A DNA stretch of 64,000 nucleotides from CAZLMW01 sp964560875 (GCA_964560875.1 CAZLMW010000025.1:1-64000), one strand, 5' to 3'; numbered from the stretch's first letter, positions 1-8,850 are shown. Numbers and translations: made by a program. The notes: generated by a model from the letters alone, not told the origin.

Positions 1-71
1 CGCGGGTCACCCGCAAACCCTGGCATTCATCTGCGTCGCTTGTGGAAGAAGCGACGCCCTGGAGACAAAAC

Positions 72-641
72 ATGTTCACCAAACTTCAGTCCAACAAGGG
101 CTTTACCCTCATCGAGCTGATGATCGTTGTCGCGATTATCGCCATTCTCGCCGTCGTCGCGGTCCCGCAGTTCACCAAGTACATGCGCTCGGCGAAGGCT
201 GCTGAGGCCAACGAGATGCTCGACATCATCAAGAAGGGTTCAGCCACGTATTACAGCACCCCGCGCGTCAAGAAAGACGCCGGCACGAAGATCGAATGCC
301 AGTTCCCGGCCAAGGTCGGTGACACGCCCGCCGGCGCATCGTGCTGCGCGCTCGACAACAACAGCGATGACCGCTGCGACGCCTGCCCTGGTTGCTGGAA
401 CAACGCGTCGTGGTCGGCGCTGAAGTTCTCCGTCACCGACGAGCACTACTTCCAGTACAACTTCAACAGCACGGGCACCCTGAAGACTGCGCGTTACACG
501 ATCCAGGCCCACGCTGACCTGGACTGCGACACGATTCGCTCGACGTTCCAGCTCATCGGCACCGGTGACCCGAACGCGACCAAGGCGGAGTGCAACGCCG
601 TCGGTACCTCGGCGATCTTCCGCGACCAGGAAACCGAGTAG
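72..641 (+). CDS. pilA: Type IV major pilin-like protein with cysteine-rich C-terminal domain
   Basis: 189-residue type IV prepilin. The short basic leader ends in a prepilin-peptidase site (NKG/FTLIELM), with Phe at +1 and Glu at +5 of the mature protein, followed by the hydrophobic N-terminal helix and a conserved GSATYY-type region. Pilins are cleaved by PilD and polymerised into fibres for twitching, adhesion or DNA uptake. ATG 72 is chosen over the in-frame ATG at 42 because a GGAGA Shine-Dalgarno lies at 61-65 and because it gives a normal six- to ten-residue leader. The globular part is unusual: six cysteines fall in about 35 residues (CC, then C-x2-C-x2-C spacing) next to an acidic DNNSDDRCD segment, suggesting a disulfide- or metal-stabilised loop. 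A minor pilin or pseudopilin is possible. No pil assembly genes are adjacent. Confidence 0.9.
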   Translation: MFTKLQSNKGFTLIELMIVVAIIAILAVVAVPQFTKYMRSAKAAEANEMLDIIKKGSATYYSTPRVKKDAGTKIECQFPAKVGDTPAGASCCALDNNSDDRCDACPGCWNNASWSALKFSVTDEHYFQYNFNSTGTLKTARYTIQAHADLDCDTIRSTFQLIGTGDPNATKAECNAVGTSAIFRDQETE

Positions 642-665
642 TCGTCAGACTCACCTATCGCGCGG

Positions 666-704
666 CGCCCGGCGGTCTAACGATCGTCGGGCGTCGTCCG
701 TTTT
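666..704 (+). terminator. Candidate intrinsic terminator after the pilin gene
   Basis: CGCCCGGCG (666-674) pairs with CGTCGGGCG (685-693) at eight of nine positions around a 10-base loop; a TTTT run follows at 701-704. It sits between the convergent pilin and alcohol dehydrogenase genes. The T-run is short and displaced by seven bases, so termination is plausible rather than clear. Confidence 0.4.
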
Positions 705-733
705 GGGCTGGTTCGCGAGGCGCGCGCGACGTC

Positions 734-1900
734 TCAGAACTCGAGGGTGCCGGCCAAAGACGCGCGGAACAGGGCCTCAAGGTTGGCCGGGTTGAGCGGT
801 TTGGGGTTGGTCGGCGCGGTGGGATCGACGGCCGCCTTGGGCGCGAGCGAGGCGCAGAGCTCTTCGGTCATGCCGAGGGAGGCGGTCGTGTGCGGGATTC
901 CAATGGCCTTGCGCAAGCGCAGGATCTCAGACAAGAACGCGTCGAAGTCGCCGCCGGGTAGACCCAAGTAGCGCGAAAGAGCTGCGATGCGATCCTTGAT
1001 GACGTCGCGGTTGAACGCGAGCACGTAGGGCATCACGACCGCGTTGGTCAGGCCGTGGTGGGCGTCGAGCGCGGCGCCGATCGGGTGGCTCATAGAGTGC
1101 ATCGCGCCAAGGCCCTTCTGGAAAGCGGTCGCGCCCATTGTCGAGGCGGCCATCATCATGCTGCGCGCCTCGATATCGCCGCCGTCCGCCACAGCCCTTT
1201 CAAGCGCCGAGAGGCAGAGACGGATGCCTTCGAGCGCGATGCCGTCGGCCATCGGGTGGAAACCGGGTGCGCAGTACGCTTCGAGGTTGTGCGAGAGCGC
1301 GTCCATGCCCACCGCGGCGGTGATGTGGGCCGGCAGTCCGACGGTCAGTTCCGGGTCGTCGATCACCTTCGCGGGCAGCATCTTCGGGTGGAAGATCACG
1401 ATCTTGCGCTTGGCGTCTTCGTCGACGATGACCGAGCAGCGTCCAACTTCCGAGCCGGTGCCGGACGTGGTCGGTACACCAACGATGGGCGCGATCTTAT
1501 CGGGGTCAGCGCGCAGCCAGTTGTCGCCGGCGTCCTCGAAATCCCAGAGCGGTCGATCGTGGCCGGCCATCAGCGCGACCGCCTTGGCTACGTCGAGCGC
1601 GCTGCCGCCACCAAAGGCGATGACCCCGTCGCAGCCCGCGGCTTTGTATGCGGCCACACCGTCATCGACGTTCTTGCCGACCGGGTTGGGTTTGATGTCC
1701 GAAAACACCGCGATATCCAAGCCCACGTCGCGACAAACGGCCACGGCGGTGTCGGTTATCGGCAGCTTCGCGAGGCCCGGATCGGTGACCAACAGCGGCG
1801 CCGCCATGCCCAGCTCTTTGCACGCGTCGGCCAGCTCGGAGATACGGCCGGGGCCAAAGCGGATCGGGGTCGGGAAGTTGTAGTTGCAGGTGTAGCTCAT
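734..1900 (-). CDS. Iron-containing alcohol dehydrogenase
   Basis: 388 residues, the usual size of group III Fe-dependent alcohol dehydrogenases (about 385). The Rossmann-like N-terminal half carries the NAD-binding GGGSALDVAK motif. The C-terminal helical half holds the iron ligands in MDALSHNLEAY, HSMSHPIGA and DAHHGLTN. Predicted reaction: NAD(P)-dependent interconversion of an alcohol and an aldehyde in the cytoplasm. The start at 1900 (MSYTCNYNF) is preferred to the longer frame from 2029 because the family begins just before the FNFPTPIRFGPG-like strand. It follows the aldehyde dehydrogenase by 56 bp and the glutamine-synthetase-like gene on the same strand, so the three probably act on one substrate: alcohol to aldehyde (this enzyme), then aldehyde to acid. 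The substrate cannot be read from the sequence. Confidence 0.92.
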   Translation of the reverse strand: MSYTCNYNFPTPIRFGPGRISELADACKELGMAAPLLVTDPGLAKLPITDTAVAVCRDVGLDIAVFSDIKPNPVGKNVDDGVAAYKAAGCDGVIAFGGGSALDVAKAVALMAGHDRPLWDFEDAGDNWLRADPDKIAPIVGVPTTSGTGSEVGRCSVIVDEDAKRKIVIFHPKMLPAKVIDDPELTVGLPAHITAAVGMDALSHNLEAYCAPGFHPMADGIALEGIRLCLSALERAVADGGDIEARSMMMAASTMGATAFQKGLGAMHSMSHPIGAALDAHHGLTNAVVMPYVLAFNRDVIKDRIAALSRYLGLPGGDFDAFLSEILRLRKAIGIPHTTASLGMTEELCASLAPKAAVDPTAPTNPKPLNPANLEALFRASLAGTLEF

Positions 1901-1956
1901 CGAAGTTTTCCACTCTGATGGGTTCGTATTCGAGGCGGATGGCGCCGTTGCTGGGC

Positions 1957-3351
1957 CTAACTTGAAATACGGAAGTGAAAGCTCTTGGGGCGCGTGAGGT
2001 GTTCGTAGCCGACGCGCGAAAGGGTGCACCCGCGGCCCGAATCCTTGACTCCGACCCAGGCGAGCGCGGGATCGAGGTAGTCGCAGCGGTTGAAGAAGAC
2101 GGTGCCTGTCTCGAGCTTGTCGGCGATGGCCATCGCGGCGTCGGCGTCTTTGCCCCAGATCGAAGCGGTCAGCCCATAGTGCGAGTCATTCATCAGCGCG
2201 ATCGCTTCGGCGTCGCCCTTGACCTTCATGATCCCGACCACGGGGCCGAACGTCTCCTCCGTCATCACGTCCATGCTGTGGTCGACGTCGACCAGGATCT
2301 GCGGCCCGAGGTAGGGCGAGCCGTCCTTTTCGGCGTCAAATGTGCCGGCCGGGATGAGCGGTTTGGCCCCGGCTGCAACGGCGTCCGCGATGTGTTTGCG
2401 TACCGAGTCGGCGTTGCGGGTGCGCACCATGGGGCCGATGGTCGTCTCTTCGTCGCGGGGATCGCCGAGCACGTAGCCCTTCGTGACCTCAGCGGCCTTC
2501 GCGATGAAGGCGTCGTAGTGCGATTCGTGCACGTAGATGCGCTCGATTCCGCAGCAGGACTGTCCGGAGTTGAAAAACGCCCCGTCCACGAGGTTTTCAG
2601 CGGCGTGCTCGGGGTCCGCATCGGCCCGAACGTACGCGGGATCTTTACCGCCCAACTCCAGCCCGACCGCCACGAATCGGCCCGCGGTGGCGGCGTGAAC
2701 CGCCTTGCCGCCCTCGACCGAACCGGTGAAGCAGATGTGGTCGACGCGCGCGTCCTTGACGGCATCGGCGACGAGGTCGTGCGTCATGTGCAGGTATTGG
2801 AAGACGCCGTCGGGCAAACCGGCTTCAGCGAGGCATTCGGCGTAGCGTTCGGCCACCAGCGGCGTCTGGTCGGCGTGCTTGAGGATGACCGCGTTGCCGG
2901 CGAGGAGGGCGGGCACGACCGCGTTGACGCTGGTCAGCCAGGGGTAGTTCCAGGGCGCGAGGACGAGCACGACACCCAATGGCTCACGTCGCACGAAGCG
3001 CGTGAACCCCTCTTTCTCTTCGGCGGGTACGTCGGCGAGGGCGTCGCGGGCGATGTGTTTCATGTGCCGGGCGCGCTGGCGGAATCCGAGCAATTCGCCG
3101 GCGGCGTAGCGGGTTGGGCGGCCCATCTGCGCGGTGATCTCGGCAGCGAGCTCGTCCTTGCGCGCCATCACGGCCTCGATCAGCCGCTCCACGATCGCGA
3201 TTCGGTCGTCCAGGGAGACGTCGCGCCACGCTTTTTGGGCGTCGACCGCCTTGGTGAGCGCCGCGTCGAGTTGATTCGGGGTGGCGTAGGTGCGCTCGCA
3301 AACAACCGAACCGTCGGCGGGCGAGATGGTGACAAATCCTGTGGTGCTCAT
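1957..3351 (-). CDS. NAD(P)-dependent aldehyde dehydrogenase
   Basis: 464 residues, slightly shorter than the typical 480-500 of the ALDH superfamily. Visible family elements are the APWNYPW strand, the FTGSVEGG cofactor loop, the catalytic glutamate in LELGGKDPAYV, the nucleophilic cysteine in NSGQSCCGIER, and the EETFGPVVGI motif near the end. It oxidises an aldehyde to a carboxylate in the cytoplasm. ATG 3351 is preceded by GGAGGG five bases upstream, a strong ribosome site. It lies between the glutamine-synthetase-like gene (130 bp upstream) and the iron alcohol dehydrogenase (56 bp downstream), probably as the last oxidation step of the same amine or amino-alcohol pathway. A succinate-semialdehyde-type role is possible but not provable here. 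Confidence 0.92.
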   Translation of the reverse strand: MSTTGFVTISPADGSVVCERTYATPNQLDAALTKAVDAQKAWRDVSLDDRIAIVERLIEAVMARKDELAAEITAQMGRPTRYAAGELLGFRQRARHMKHIARDALADVPAEEKEGFTRFVRREPLGVVLVLAPWNYPWLTSVNAVVPALLAGNAVILKHADQTPLVAERYAECLAEAGLPDGVFQYLHMTHDLVADAVKDARVDHICFTGSVEGGKAVHAATAGRFVAVGLELGGKDPAYVRADADPEHAAENLVDGAFFNSGQSCCGIERIYVHESHYDAFIAKAAEVTKGYVLGDPRDEETTIGPMVRTRNADSVRKHIADAVAAGAKPLIPAGTFDAEKDGSPYLGPQILVDVDHSMDVMTEETFGPVVGIMKVKGDAEAIALMNDSHYGLTASIWGKDADAAMAIADKLETGTVFFNRCDYLDPALAWVGVKDSGRGCTLSRVGYEHLTRPKSFHFRISS

Positions 3352-3481
3352 CGATCCCTCCGCATCACCGCGCCCGGTTATGGGTTGGAGGCGGGTGGCG
3401 GCGGAATCTGCGCCCAGCGGCGCGAAAATGGCAAGCCCGATCAGGCGTTTTGACGCGGAGTTTCTTCACACGAATCACCCA

Positions 3482-4843
3482 TCAGATGATCTCGAAGTAG
3501 CGCTTCAGCTCCCAATCGCTGACGTGCTTGCGGAACTCGCGCGCTTCCCACTCGCGGGTGGCGGCGAAGTGGTCGATGAACGCATCACCGAAAAGGGCGC
3601 GGGCAGCGTCGCTGGCCTTGAGTCGTCGCGCTGCGTCCCAAAGAGTGCGCGGCAAAGCCTGGTGGGCCGGGTGTCCGCCGTCGTACGCGTTGCCGACGAC
3701 CATGGGATCGGGTTCGAGCTTATTTTCGATACCCCACAGCCCCGAACCGAGCGCAGCGGCGAGCCCAAGGTAGGGATTGCCGTCGGCGGCTGCGACCCGG
3801 TACTCGACGCGCTGTGAACTCGGACTGCCCCCGATCACGCGCAATGCGCAGGTGCGATTCTCAACGCCCCAGGTCGCGTCGGTCGGCGCCCAGAACCCGG
3901 GAACCAGCCGGCGATAGGAGTTGACTGTAGGCGCGACCATCGCGAGCAGCTCGGGCATCAGCGCCTGCTGGCCAGCAAGGAAGTGCCGCATCGTGTCCGA
4001 CATGCCGTGATCGGCCGCGTCGTCGTGGAACACACTCTTGCCATCGCCGTCGACCAGCGACATGTGGATATGGCCACTCTGACCGGGGTAATCGGTCGAC
4101 CAGCGCGCCATGAAGGTCGCCATCAGGTCGTTTTTCTGCGCGACGATCTTGGTGAACGTCTTGAACAGCGCCGCCTTGTCCGCCGCTGACACGACATCGC
4201 CGACGGTGATCGCCGCCTCCAGCACGCCGGGTCCGGTTTCGGTGTGCAGGCCCTCGATGGGGATGTCCATCGCCTCCATCACGCCGAGCAGCTGGTGATA
4301 AAAGCCTGCGTGCACGGAGTTTCGCAGCACCGAGTAGCCGAAGTTGCCGGGGGTCCACGGCTCCAGGTCGCGCCAGCCCTTCTGTTCGGCGCTGCGGGGC
4401 GTCTCGTTGAAGAGGAAGAACTCGTACTCGCAGGCCGCGTTGCAGGCATACCCGTGCCCGGCCGCGCGCTCGACGACCCGGCGCAACGTTGCGCGTGGAC
4501 AAACGGCTTCGGCCCCCTCGGCGAACTCCCCGAGGAACAGCAGCATGTCGCCCTCGTAAGGAAGCTCACGGCATGAGTCGGGAAGCATCCGCACAGGCGC
4601 GTCGGGGTAGCCGGTGTGCCAGCCGGTGTACGTGACGTTGTCATAGAGCTGGTCGTCGCTGTCCCACCCGAGCACGACGTCGCAAAAGCCAAATCCCTTG
4701 TCGAGGGCGGCGGCGAACTTGGCCGCGGACATGTATTTGCCCCGCAGAATCCCGTCGATGTCGAAGACGCCGACTTTGACGTGGGAGAGCTCGCGGTCGT
4801 TGATCAGGCGCAGCGCATCGGCGGCGCTCAGTTGCGTGGTCAT
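3482..4843 (-). CDS. Glutamine-synthetase-family gamma-glutamyl ligase (PuuA/IpuC-like)
   Basis: 453 residues with the glutamine synthetase fold: the N-terminal beta-grasp begins VGVFDIDGILRGKYM, the catalytic part contains AACEYEFFLF and TETGPGVLEAAI (metal-binding glutamates), SGHIHMSL and NSYRRLVPGFWAP (ATP and substrate), and NRTCALRVIG. The FDIDGxLRGKY start and the absence of the adenylylation-loop signature point to the gamma-glutamylpolyamine or gamma-glutamylamide synthetase branch, not the ammonia-assimilating GlnA. Predicted reaction: ATP-dependent joining of L-glutamate to an amine. ATG 4843 follows GGAGAC. Downstream aldehyde and alcohol dehydrogenases fit a Puu/Ipu-like route in which glutamylation protects an amine or amino alcohol during oxidation. 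A PuuD-like gamma-glutamyl hydrolase is not in the window. It follows the MscS-type channel gene by 39 bp. Confidence 0.9.
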   Translation of the reverse strand: MTTQLSAADALRLINDRELSHVKVGVFDIDGILRGKYMSAAKFAAALDKGFGFCDVVLGWDSDDQLYDNVTYTGWHTGYPDAPVRMLPDSCRELPYEGDMLLFLGEFAEGAEAVCPRATLRRVVERAAGHGYACNAACEYEFFLFNETPRSAEQKGWRDLEPWTPGNFGYSVLRNSVHAGFYHQLLGVMEAMDIPIEGLHTETGPGVLEAAITVGDVVSAADKAALFKTFTKIVAQKNDLMATFMARWSTDYPGQSGHIHMSLVDGDGKSVFHDDAADHGMSDTMRHFLAGQQALMPELLAMVAPTVNSYRRLVPGFWAPTDATWGVENRTCALRVIGGSPSSQRVEYRVAAADGNPYLGLAAALGSGLWGIENKLEPDPMVVGNAYDGGHPAHQALPRTLWDAARRLKASDAARALFGDAFIDHFAATREWEAREFRKHVSDWELKRYFEII

Positions 4844-4882
4844 GGCTGTCTCCGTGGTTGCGTTGGGGCGCGGTGGCGGCCG

Positions 4883-6337
4883 TCAAAAGCCAAACAGGCT
4901 CTTCATCTTGCCGAGGATTTGCAGCGCCAGGGTCGCGGTCTCGCCGACATCGGGGTCGGTCTCGTTCAACTCACGTTTGCGGCGGTCGTTGCGGACCTTC
5001 CGTTCGGCGACTTTTTCGGTGATCGCGGCGGCCAATTGGGGCCGGTTTCCGAGCAGCGGCTGCAGGTCTTTCTTGCGCACCTCGAACATGACGACTTCGG
5101 TGGCAGCGCGCACGGTCGCCGATCGTGGCTCCCCGGTCAGCAGGCTCATTTCCCCGAAGAACTGGCCGGGCGCGATGCGACCAACTTCGAACTCCGCGCC
5201 CTCGATGATCGCGAACACCTCGAGCAGCCCCTCGACGAGGATGTACATCGAGTCGCCCTGCTCACCCGCCACGACAATGTCCTTTCCGCGCGCCGTCTTG
5301 CGCACCTTGAGGCTCGACGTGAGGGTCTCCAACTCATCGGGTTCCAGCACCGAAAAGAGGTCGACGCGGTGCACGATTTCCTTGCGGTCGTCCGACACGT
5401 CGAGCTGCCGGTTGGGCATCTGCGCCGTGTAGATATCGTGTTTTTCGTAGGCCAGCGTCAGGCCGGCGCGGTGCAGCTGATCGAGCACCGCGGATGCGAC
5501 GCGATGACGGCCCTTGGACGGCGATGTGTCGGCCGGGAGCAGCCAGTAGCGGATCTCGTATTCGACCCCGTAGCGGTTTGTGCCGTTGACGCGGACCTTC
5601 GGCGGCGGGTCCTTGAGCACGCCATTCGCGCTGCGCACACCCGCCTCGAGAATACGCATGGCGCGATCGGCCGGAACGCCGAAGTCGAGGCAGAAATAGA
5701 GGGAAAAACGGCTGCGCGGTGTCGGGTTGGTCAGGTTGGTGACGAGGTCCCGCGCGATCCAGCCGTTGGGCACGATGACCATCGTCCCGTCGACGCATCG
5801 CAAACGTGTGCTGCGCCAGTTGGTTTCGACGACCTCGCCGATGATGTGCTCGCGAGCGCGGTTGTGCAGGCGCACCCAGTCGCCGATGACAAAGGGCCGA
5901 TCGATGTTGAGCGCGATGCCCGAAAACACGTCGGCGATCATCGATTGAAGCGCGAAGCCGATGACCAGCCCGACGACGCCCGAAGTGGCCCACAACCCGG
6001 TCACATCGAGCCCGAAGACGATGCCCAGGATGCCGGAGATCGCGACCAGGAAGATGATCGTGGCGACCACATCCTTGAGCAGCCGCGGGACTTTGCCGCC
6101 GAGACGCCGTCCGACGATTCCCTGCCAAACCACGACGTCGACGAGCCGGACGATGAACCACGCGATCGCCAGCCAGAGCGCCGAGCTGAGCAACAGGCGC
6201 AACACATCGATGCTTTGATCGACAAAAGAGCCGCTGACGTCGGCGATCAGGTCGTCCCACATGACAGCGGGCACAACGAGAACGAGCAAAAGGAAAACCG
6301 GCCACTTCAAGTGGGCGAGTCGACTGGGTTGGGCCAT
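4883..6337 (-). CDS. MscS-family channel with C-terminal cyclic-nucleotide-binding domain (bCNG-like)
   Basis: 484-residue inner-membrane protein. Three to four hydrophobic helices occupy roughly residues 10-150, the last being the Gly/Ala-rich MscS pore helix (SGVVGLVIGFALQS). The MscS beta domain follows (RPFVIGDWVRL, VETNWRSTRLR). Residues of about 325-450 form a cNMP-binding domain with a canonical phosphate-binding cassette, FGEMSLLTGEPRSATVRA, including the Glu and Arg that hold cAMP/cGMP in CAP-type domains. Proteins with this architecture are the bacterial CNG (bCNG) branch of MscS, some gated by cyclic nucleotide and not by tension. The 39-bp gap to the glutamine-synthetase-like gene and the shared strand suggest cotranscription. 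No strong ribosome site is seen. Confidence 0.92.
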   Translation of the reverse strand: MAQPSRLAHLKWPVFLLLVLVVPAVMWDDLIADVSGSFVDQSIDVLRLLLSSALWLAIAWFIVRLVDVVVWQGIVGRRLGGKVPRLLKDVVATIIFLVAISGILGIVFGLDVTGLWATSGVVGLVIGFALQSMIADVFSGIALNIDRPFVIGDWVRLHNRAREHIIGEVVETNWRSTRLRCVDGTMVIVPNGWIARDLVTNLTNPTPRSRFSLYFCLDFGVPADRAMRILEAGVRSANGVLKDPPPKVRVNGTNRYGVEYEIRYWLLPADTSPSKGRHRVASAVLDQLHRAGLTLAYEKHDIYTAQMPNRQLDVSDDRKEIVHRVDLFSVLEPDELETLTSSLKVRKTARGKDIVVAGEQGDSMYILVEGLLEVFAIIEGAEFEVGRIAPGQFFGEMSLLTGEPRSATVRAATEVVMFEVRKKDLQPLLGNRPQLAAAITEKVAERKVRNDRRKRELNETDPDVGETATLALQILGKMKSLFGF

Positions 6338-6380
6338 CTCGGGGTTTTGCTACGCGTCCCGCCAGTTTACAACCACCCCG

Positions 6381-6413
6381 ATGAAAGCTTCGGGTCCCTC
6401 ATGAAAGCTTCGG
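6381..6413 (+). repeat. 13-bp direct repeat forming a seven-codon leader ORF before the Rieske gene
   Basis: ATGAAAGCTTCGG occurs at 6381-6393 and again at 6401-6413, separated by seven bases. The first copy opens a mini-ORF (MKASGPS) whose TGA at 6402-6404 overlaps the ATG of the Rieske oxygenase gene at 6401. Translation coupling is possible, but the repeat could be a neutral duplication: no ribosome site precedes either ATG. Confidence 0.5.
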
Positions 6414-7531
6414 CCAACGGCGCCGCACAATCCGCCTCGAGTTCGGCCGCCCATTCGTTGGCGTCGTCGCTGCCGGTGTCCTTGCAGGCGACACGGCACG
6501 AGTCCGTCGCGTTTGTCCGCGAGGCGTGGCACATCGTCTGCACCTCACGCGAGCTCCGATCCAAGCCGATCGCCGCCAAGCTGTTCGGAATGCCGCTGTG
6601 CGTGTTCCGCGACGCCAATGGCAGCGCTGGTGTGTTGTTGGATCGTTGCCCGCATCGCAACGTGCCGCTCACCGAGGGCCGTGTCGTCGACGGCGATCTC
6701 GAGTGCGCCTATCACGGTTGGCGCTTTCAAAAGGACGGCGCGTGCACCCGTGTTCCCGGGCTTTGTCGCAAGATGGAGGGCGCCGGTCGCAACGCCCCCG
6801 CTTTCGCCGCCCGCGAGCAAGACGGCTTCGTATGGGCGTGGGGACAGCCGGGCGCCGAACCAACGTCCGAGCCGTACCGATTCCCCGCGCTGAACGACCC
6901 CGGCTACACGACGGTCCGTCGCATGGTCGACTTTCCCGGCAGCCTCCACGCCACCGCCGAAAACGCGCTCGACGTCCCGCACACCGCGTTCTTGCATCGC
7001 GGCCTCTTTCGCGGAACCGGCAAGACCAACGAGATCACGGCCATCGTGACGCGCGACAAGGCCAGCGCGCAGGCCGAGTACGTCGGTGAACCTCGCCCCG
7101 AAGGCCTCGCTGCCCGCATCCTCTCCCCCGGCGGCGGCGTCGTCGTGCACTACGATCGTTTCCTGCTGCCCGGCGTCGCCCAGGTCGAATACAAGCTCGG
7201 CGCCGACACGCATTTCCTCGTCACCACCGTGTGCACACCGCTCGAACCGTTCGTGACCCGGGCCTACGCAGTCATCAGCTTCCGCCTGCGCATCCCCGGG
7301 TGGCTGATCAAGCCGTTCCTCGCTCCGGTCGCGATGAGCATCTTCAAACAGGACGCGCGAATCCTCGCCAAACAGACCCAACAGATTCAGCGGTTTGGTG
7401 GCGAGAGCTTTGTTTCCACCGAGGTCGACATCCTCGGCAGCCAGATCTGGCGGCTGCTCAAGCGGGCCGCGGACGGACGACTCGAAGACGACAAGCAGCC
7501 CTGGCGGAAGGAAATTCGGCTCCGGGTTTGA
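6401..7531 (+). CDS. Rieske non-heme iron oxygenase, alpha-subunit type
   Basis: 376 residues. The Rieske [2Fe-2S] ligands are C83-x-H85 (CPHRNVPL) and C102-x2-H105 (CAYHGWRF). The catalytic domain shows the mononuclear-iron pattern ENALDVPHTAFLH, with one Asp and two His. These enzymes use O2 and electrons from a reductase for hydroxylation, dihydroxylation or O-demethylation. The layout resembles the single-component-alpha group (vanillate demethylase, PaO-like and related enzymes), but the substrate is not deducible and no reductase or ferredoxin gene is adjacent. The end of the protein overlaps the MATE gene start (TTGA), implying cotranscription and perhaps export of the product. ATG 6401 is in frame; the similar ATG at 6381 is not. 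Confidence 0.9.
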   Translation: MKASANGAAQSASSSAAHSLASSLPVSLQATRHESVAFVREAWHIVCTSRELRSKPIAAKLFGMPLCVFRDANGSAGVLLDRCPHRNVPLTEGRVVDGDLECAYHGWRFQKDGACTRVPGLCRKMEGAGRNAPAFAAREQDGFVWAWGQPGAEPTSEPYRFPALNDPGYTTVRRMVDFPGSLHATAENALDVPHTAFLHRGLFRGTGKTNEITAIVTRDKASAQAEYVGEPRPEGLAARILSPGGGVVVHYDRFLLPGVAQVEYKLGADTHFLVTTVCTPLEPFVTRAYAVISFRLRIPGWLIKPFLAPVAMSIFKQDARILAKQTQQIQRFGGESFVSTEVDILGSQIWRLLKRAADGRLEDDKQPWRKEIRLRV

Positions 7532-8850
7532 AGCAACTGTCGTCTCGCTATCGCCAAATCGTGGCCCTGGGGCTGCCCGTCATTGGCGGGATGGTGTCCC
7601 AGAATGTGCTCAACATCGTCGACACCGCGATGGTCGGATGGCTCGGCGATGAAGCGCTGGCCGCGGTCGGCACCGGCAGCTTCGTCAATTTCATGGCCGT
7701 CGCCTTCGTCTTGGGGCTGTCCGCCGGTGTCCAGGCTGTCGTCGCCCGCCGGGTCGGTGAAGGTCGGCAAGACGAGGTCGGTGGTGCGCTCAACGCCGCC
7801 CTGCTCGTCGCCGTCGGTTGCGGGTTGCCGATCATGGCCGTGGTTTGGGCCGTTTCTGAGCCCGTCTTCGAGCTGCTGAATCCGGACGCCCACGTCGTCG
7901 AATTGGGGGTGCCCTATCTGCGCCTTCGCCTGTGTGCGGCGGCCTTTGTCGGCATGAATTTCGCGTTCCGTGGCTACTGGAATGGCATCAACCGGCCGAG
8001 CGTGTACATGCGCACCTTGATCGCGATGCACGTCGTCAACATCACCCTCAATTGGGTGTTCATCTACGGCCACCTTGGCGCACCGGCGATGGGGAGTTCG
8101 GGTGCGGCGCTGGCATCAGCGATCGCGGTGACGTGCGGCACGATCTTGTATTTCGCGCAGGCATGGAAGCTGGCCCCCGGGTTCCTGACGCAGCGGCCGA
8201 GCGCCGACGAATTCATGACGATCGCGCGACTGAGCGCCCCCAACGGCCTGCAGCAGCTGCTCTTCGCGACCGGATTCACGGTGCTTTTCGGCATCATTGG
8301 GCGGGTCGGTACGGACGCGACGGCCGCCGCGAATGTGCTCATCAACCTGATGCTTGTTTGCATTCTGCCAGGCCTCGCGCTCGGGATCGCGGGTGCATCG
8401 TTGGTCGGCCAGGCGCTCGGTCGCGGCGATGCGGACGACGCGCGGCAATGGGGATGGGACGTCGTCAAAGTCGGCATGCTGGCGATGGGTCTGGCCGGCC
8501 TGCCGATGCTCCTGTGCCCCGAATTCGTGCTGCAGTTCTTCCTGCACGGGCGCGATTCCATCGAGGTGGCGCGCATTCCGCTGCAGCTGATCGGCGCCTC
8601 GGTCGCGCTCGATGCGGTCGGCATGGTCCTGATGAATTGCCTGGCAGGCGCGGGCGCGACCCGGACGACCGCGGCCATTGTCGTGGGATTCCAATGGCTT
8701 CTGTTCCTGCCGGCCGCCTACGTCGTCGGTCCGGTGTTGGGCTACGGACTGCTCGGGATTTGGATCGCGCAGGTGACCTACAGGTTGCTCCAGGCATCGG
8801 TCTTCGCTGTGGTCTGGCAGCGCGGCAGTTGGCGCAACGTGCACGTATGA
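7528..8850 (+). CDS. MATE-family multidrug/metabolite exporter
   Basis: About 440 residues, with the twelve-helix layout and two-fold internal symmetry of MATE (NorM/DinF) transporters. Helix 1 contains GLPVIGGMVSQNVLNIVDTAMVGWLG, typed here only in part as PVIGGMVSQN and DTAMVG; the second half repeats this pattern with GLQQLLFATGF. These proteins export cationic drugs or metabolites in exchange for Na+ or H+. I chose TTG 7528, which overlaps the TGA of the Rieske gene, because the next candidates (GTG 7561, ATG 7591) would cut into the first membrane helix; a GGAAGGAAA stretch lies about 15 bases upstream. The overlap with the oxygenase gene suggests linked expression. Confidence 0.88.
   Translation: MKQLSSRYRQIVALGLPVIGGMVSQNVLNIVDTAMVGWLGDEALAAVGTGSFVNFMAVAFVLGLSAGVQAVVARRVGEGRQDEVGGALNAALLVAVGCGLPIMAVVWAVSEPVFELLNPDAHVVELGVPYLRLRLCAAAFVGMNFAFRGYWNGINRPSVYMRTLIAMHVVNITLNWVFIYGHLGAPAMGSSGAALASAIAVTCGTILYFAQAWKLAPGFLTQRPSADEFMTIARLSAPNGLQQLLFATGFTVLFGIIGRVGTDATAAANVLINLMLVCILPGLALGIAGASLVGQALGRGDADDARQWGWDVVKVGMLAMGLAGLPMLLCPEFVLQFFLHGRDSIEVARIPLQLIGASVALDAVGMVLMNCLAGAGATRTTAAIVVGFQWLLFLPAAYVVGPVLGYGLLGIWIAQVTYRLLQASVFAVVWQRGSWRNVHV

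Noticed and set aside
21..34. Sigma-54-like TGGCATTCATCTGC upstream of the pilin gene
   Set aside because: The spacing between GG and GC is nine bases; functional sites need ten. With one base missing it is not convincing.
1975..3453. Plus-strand open frame of 492 codons
   Set aside because: It is the antisense shadow of the aldehyde dehydrogenase gene, as expected in high-G+C DNA.
4616..6400. Long open frame on the plus strand before the Rieske gene
   Set aside because: It is antisense to the MscS-type channel and GS-like genes; the real Rieske gene starts at 6401 and the upstream residues are compositionally random.
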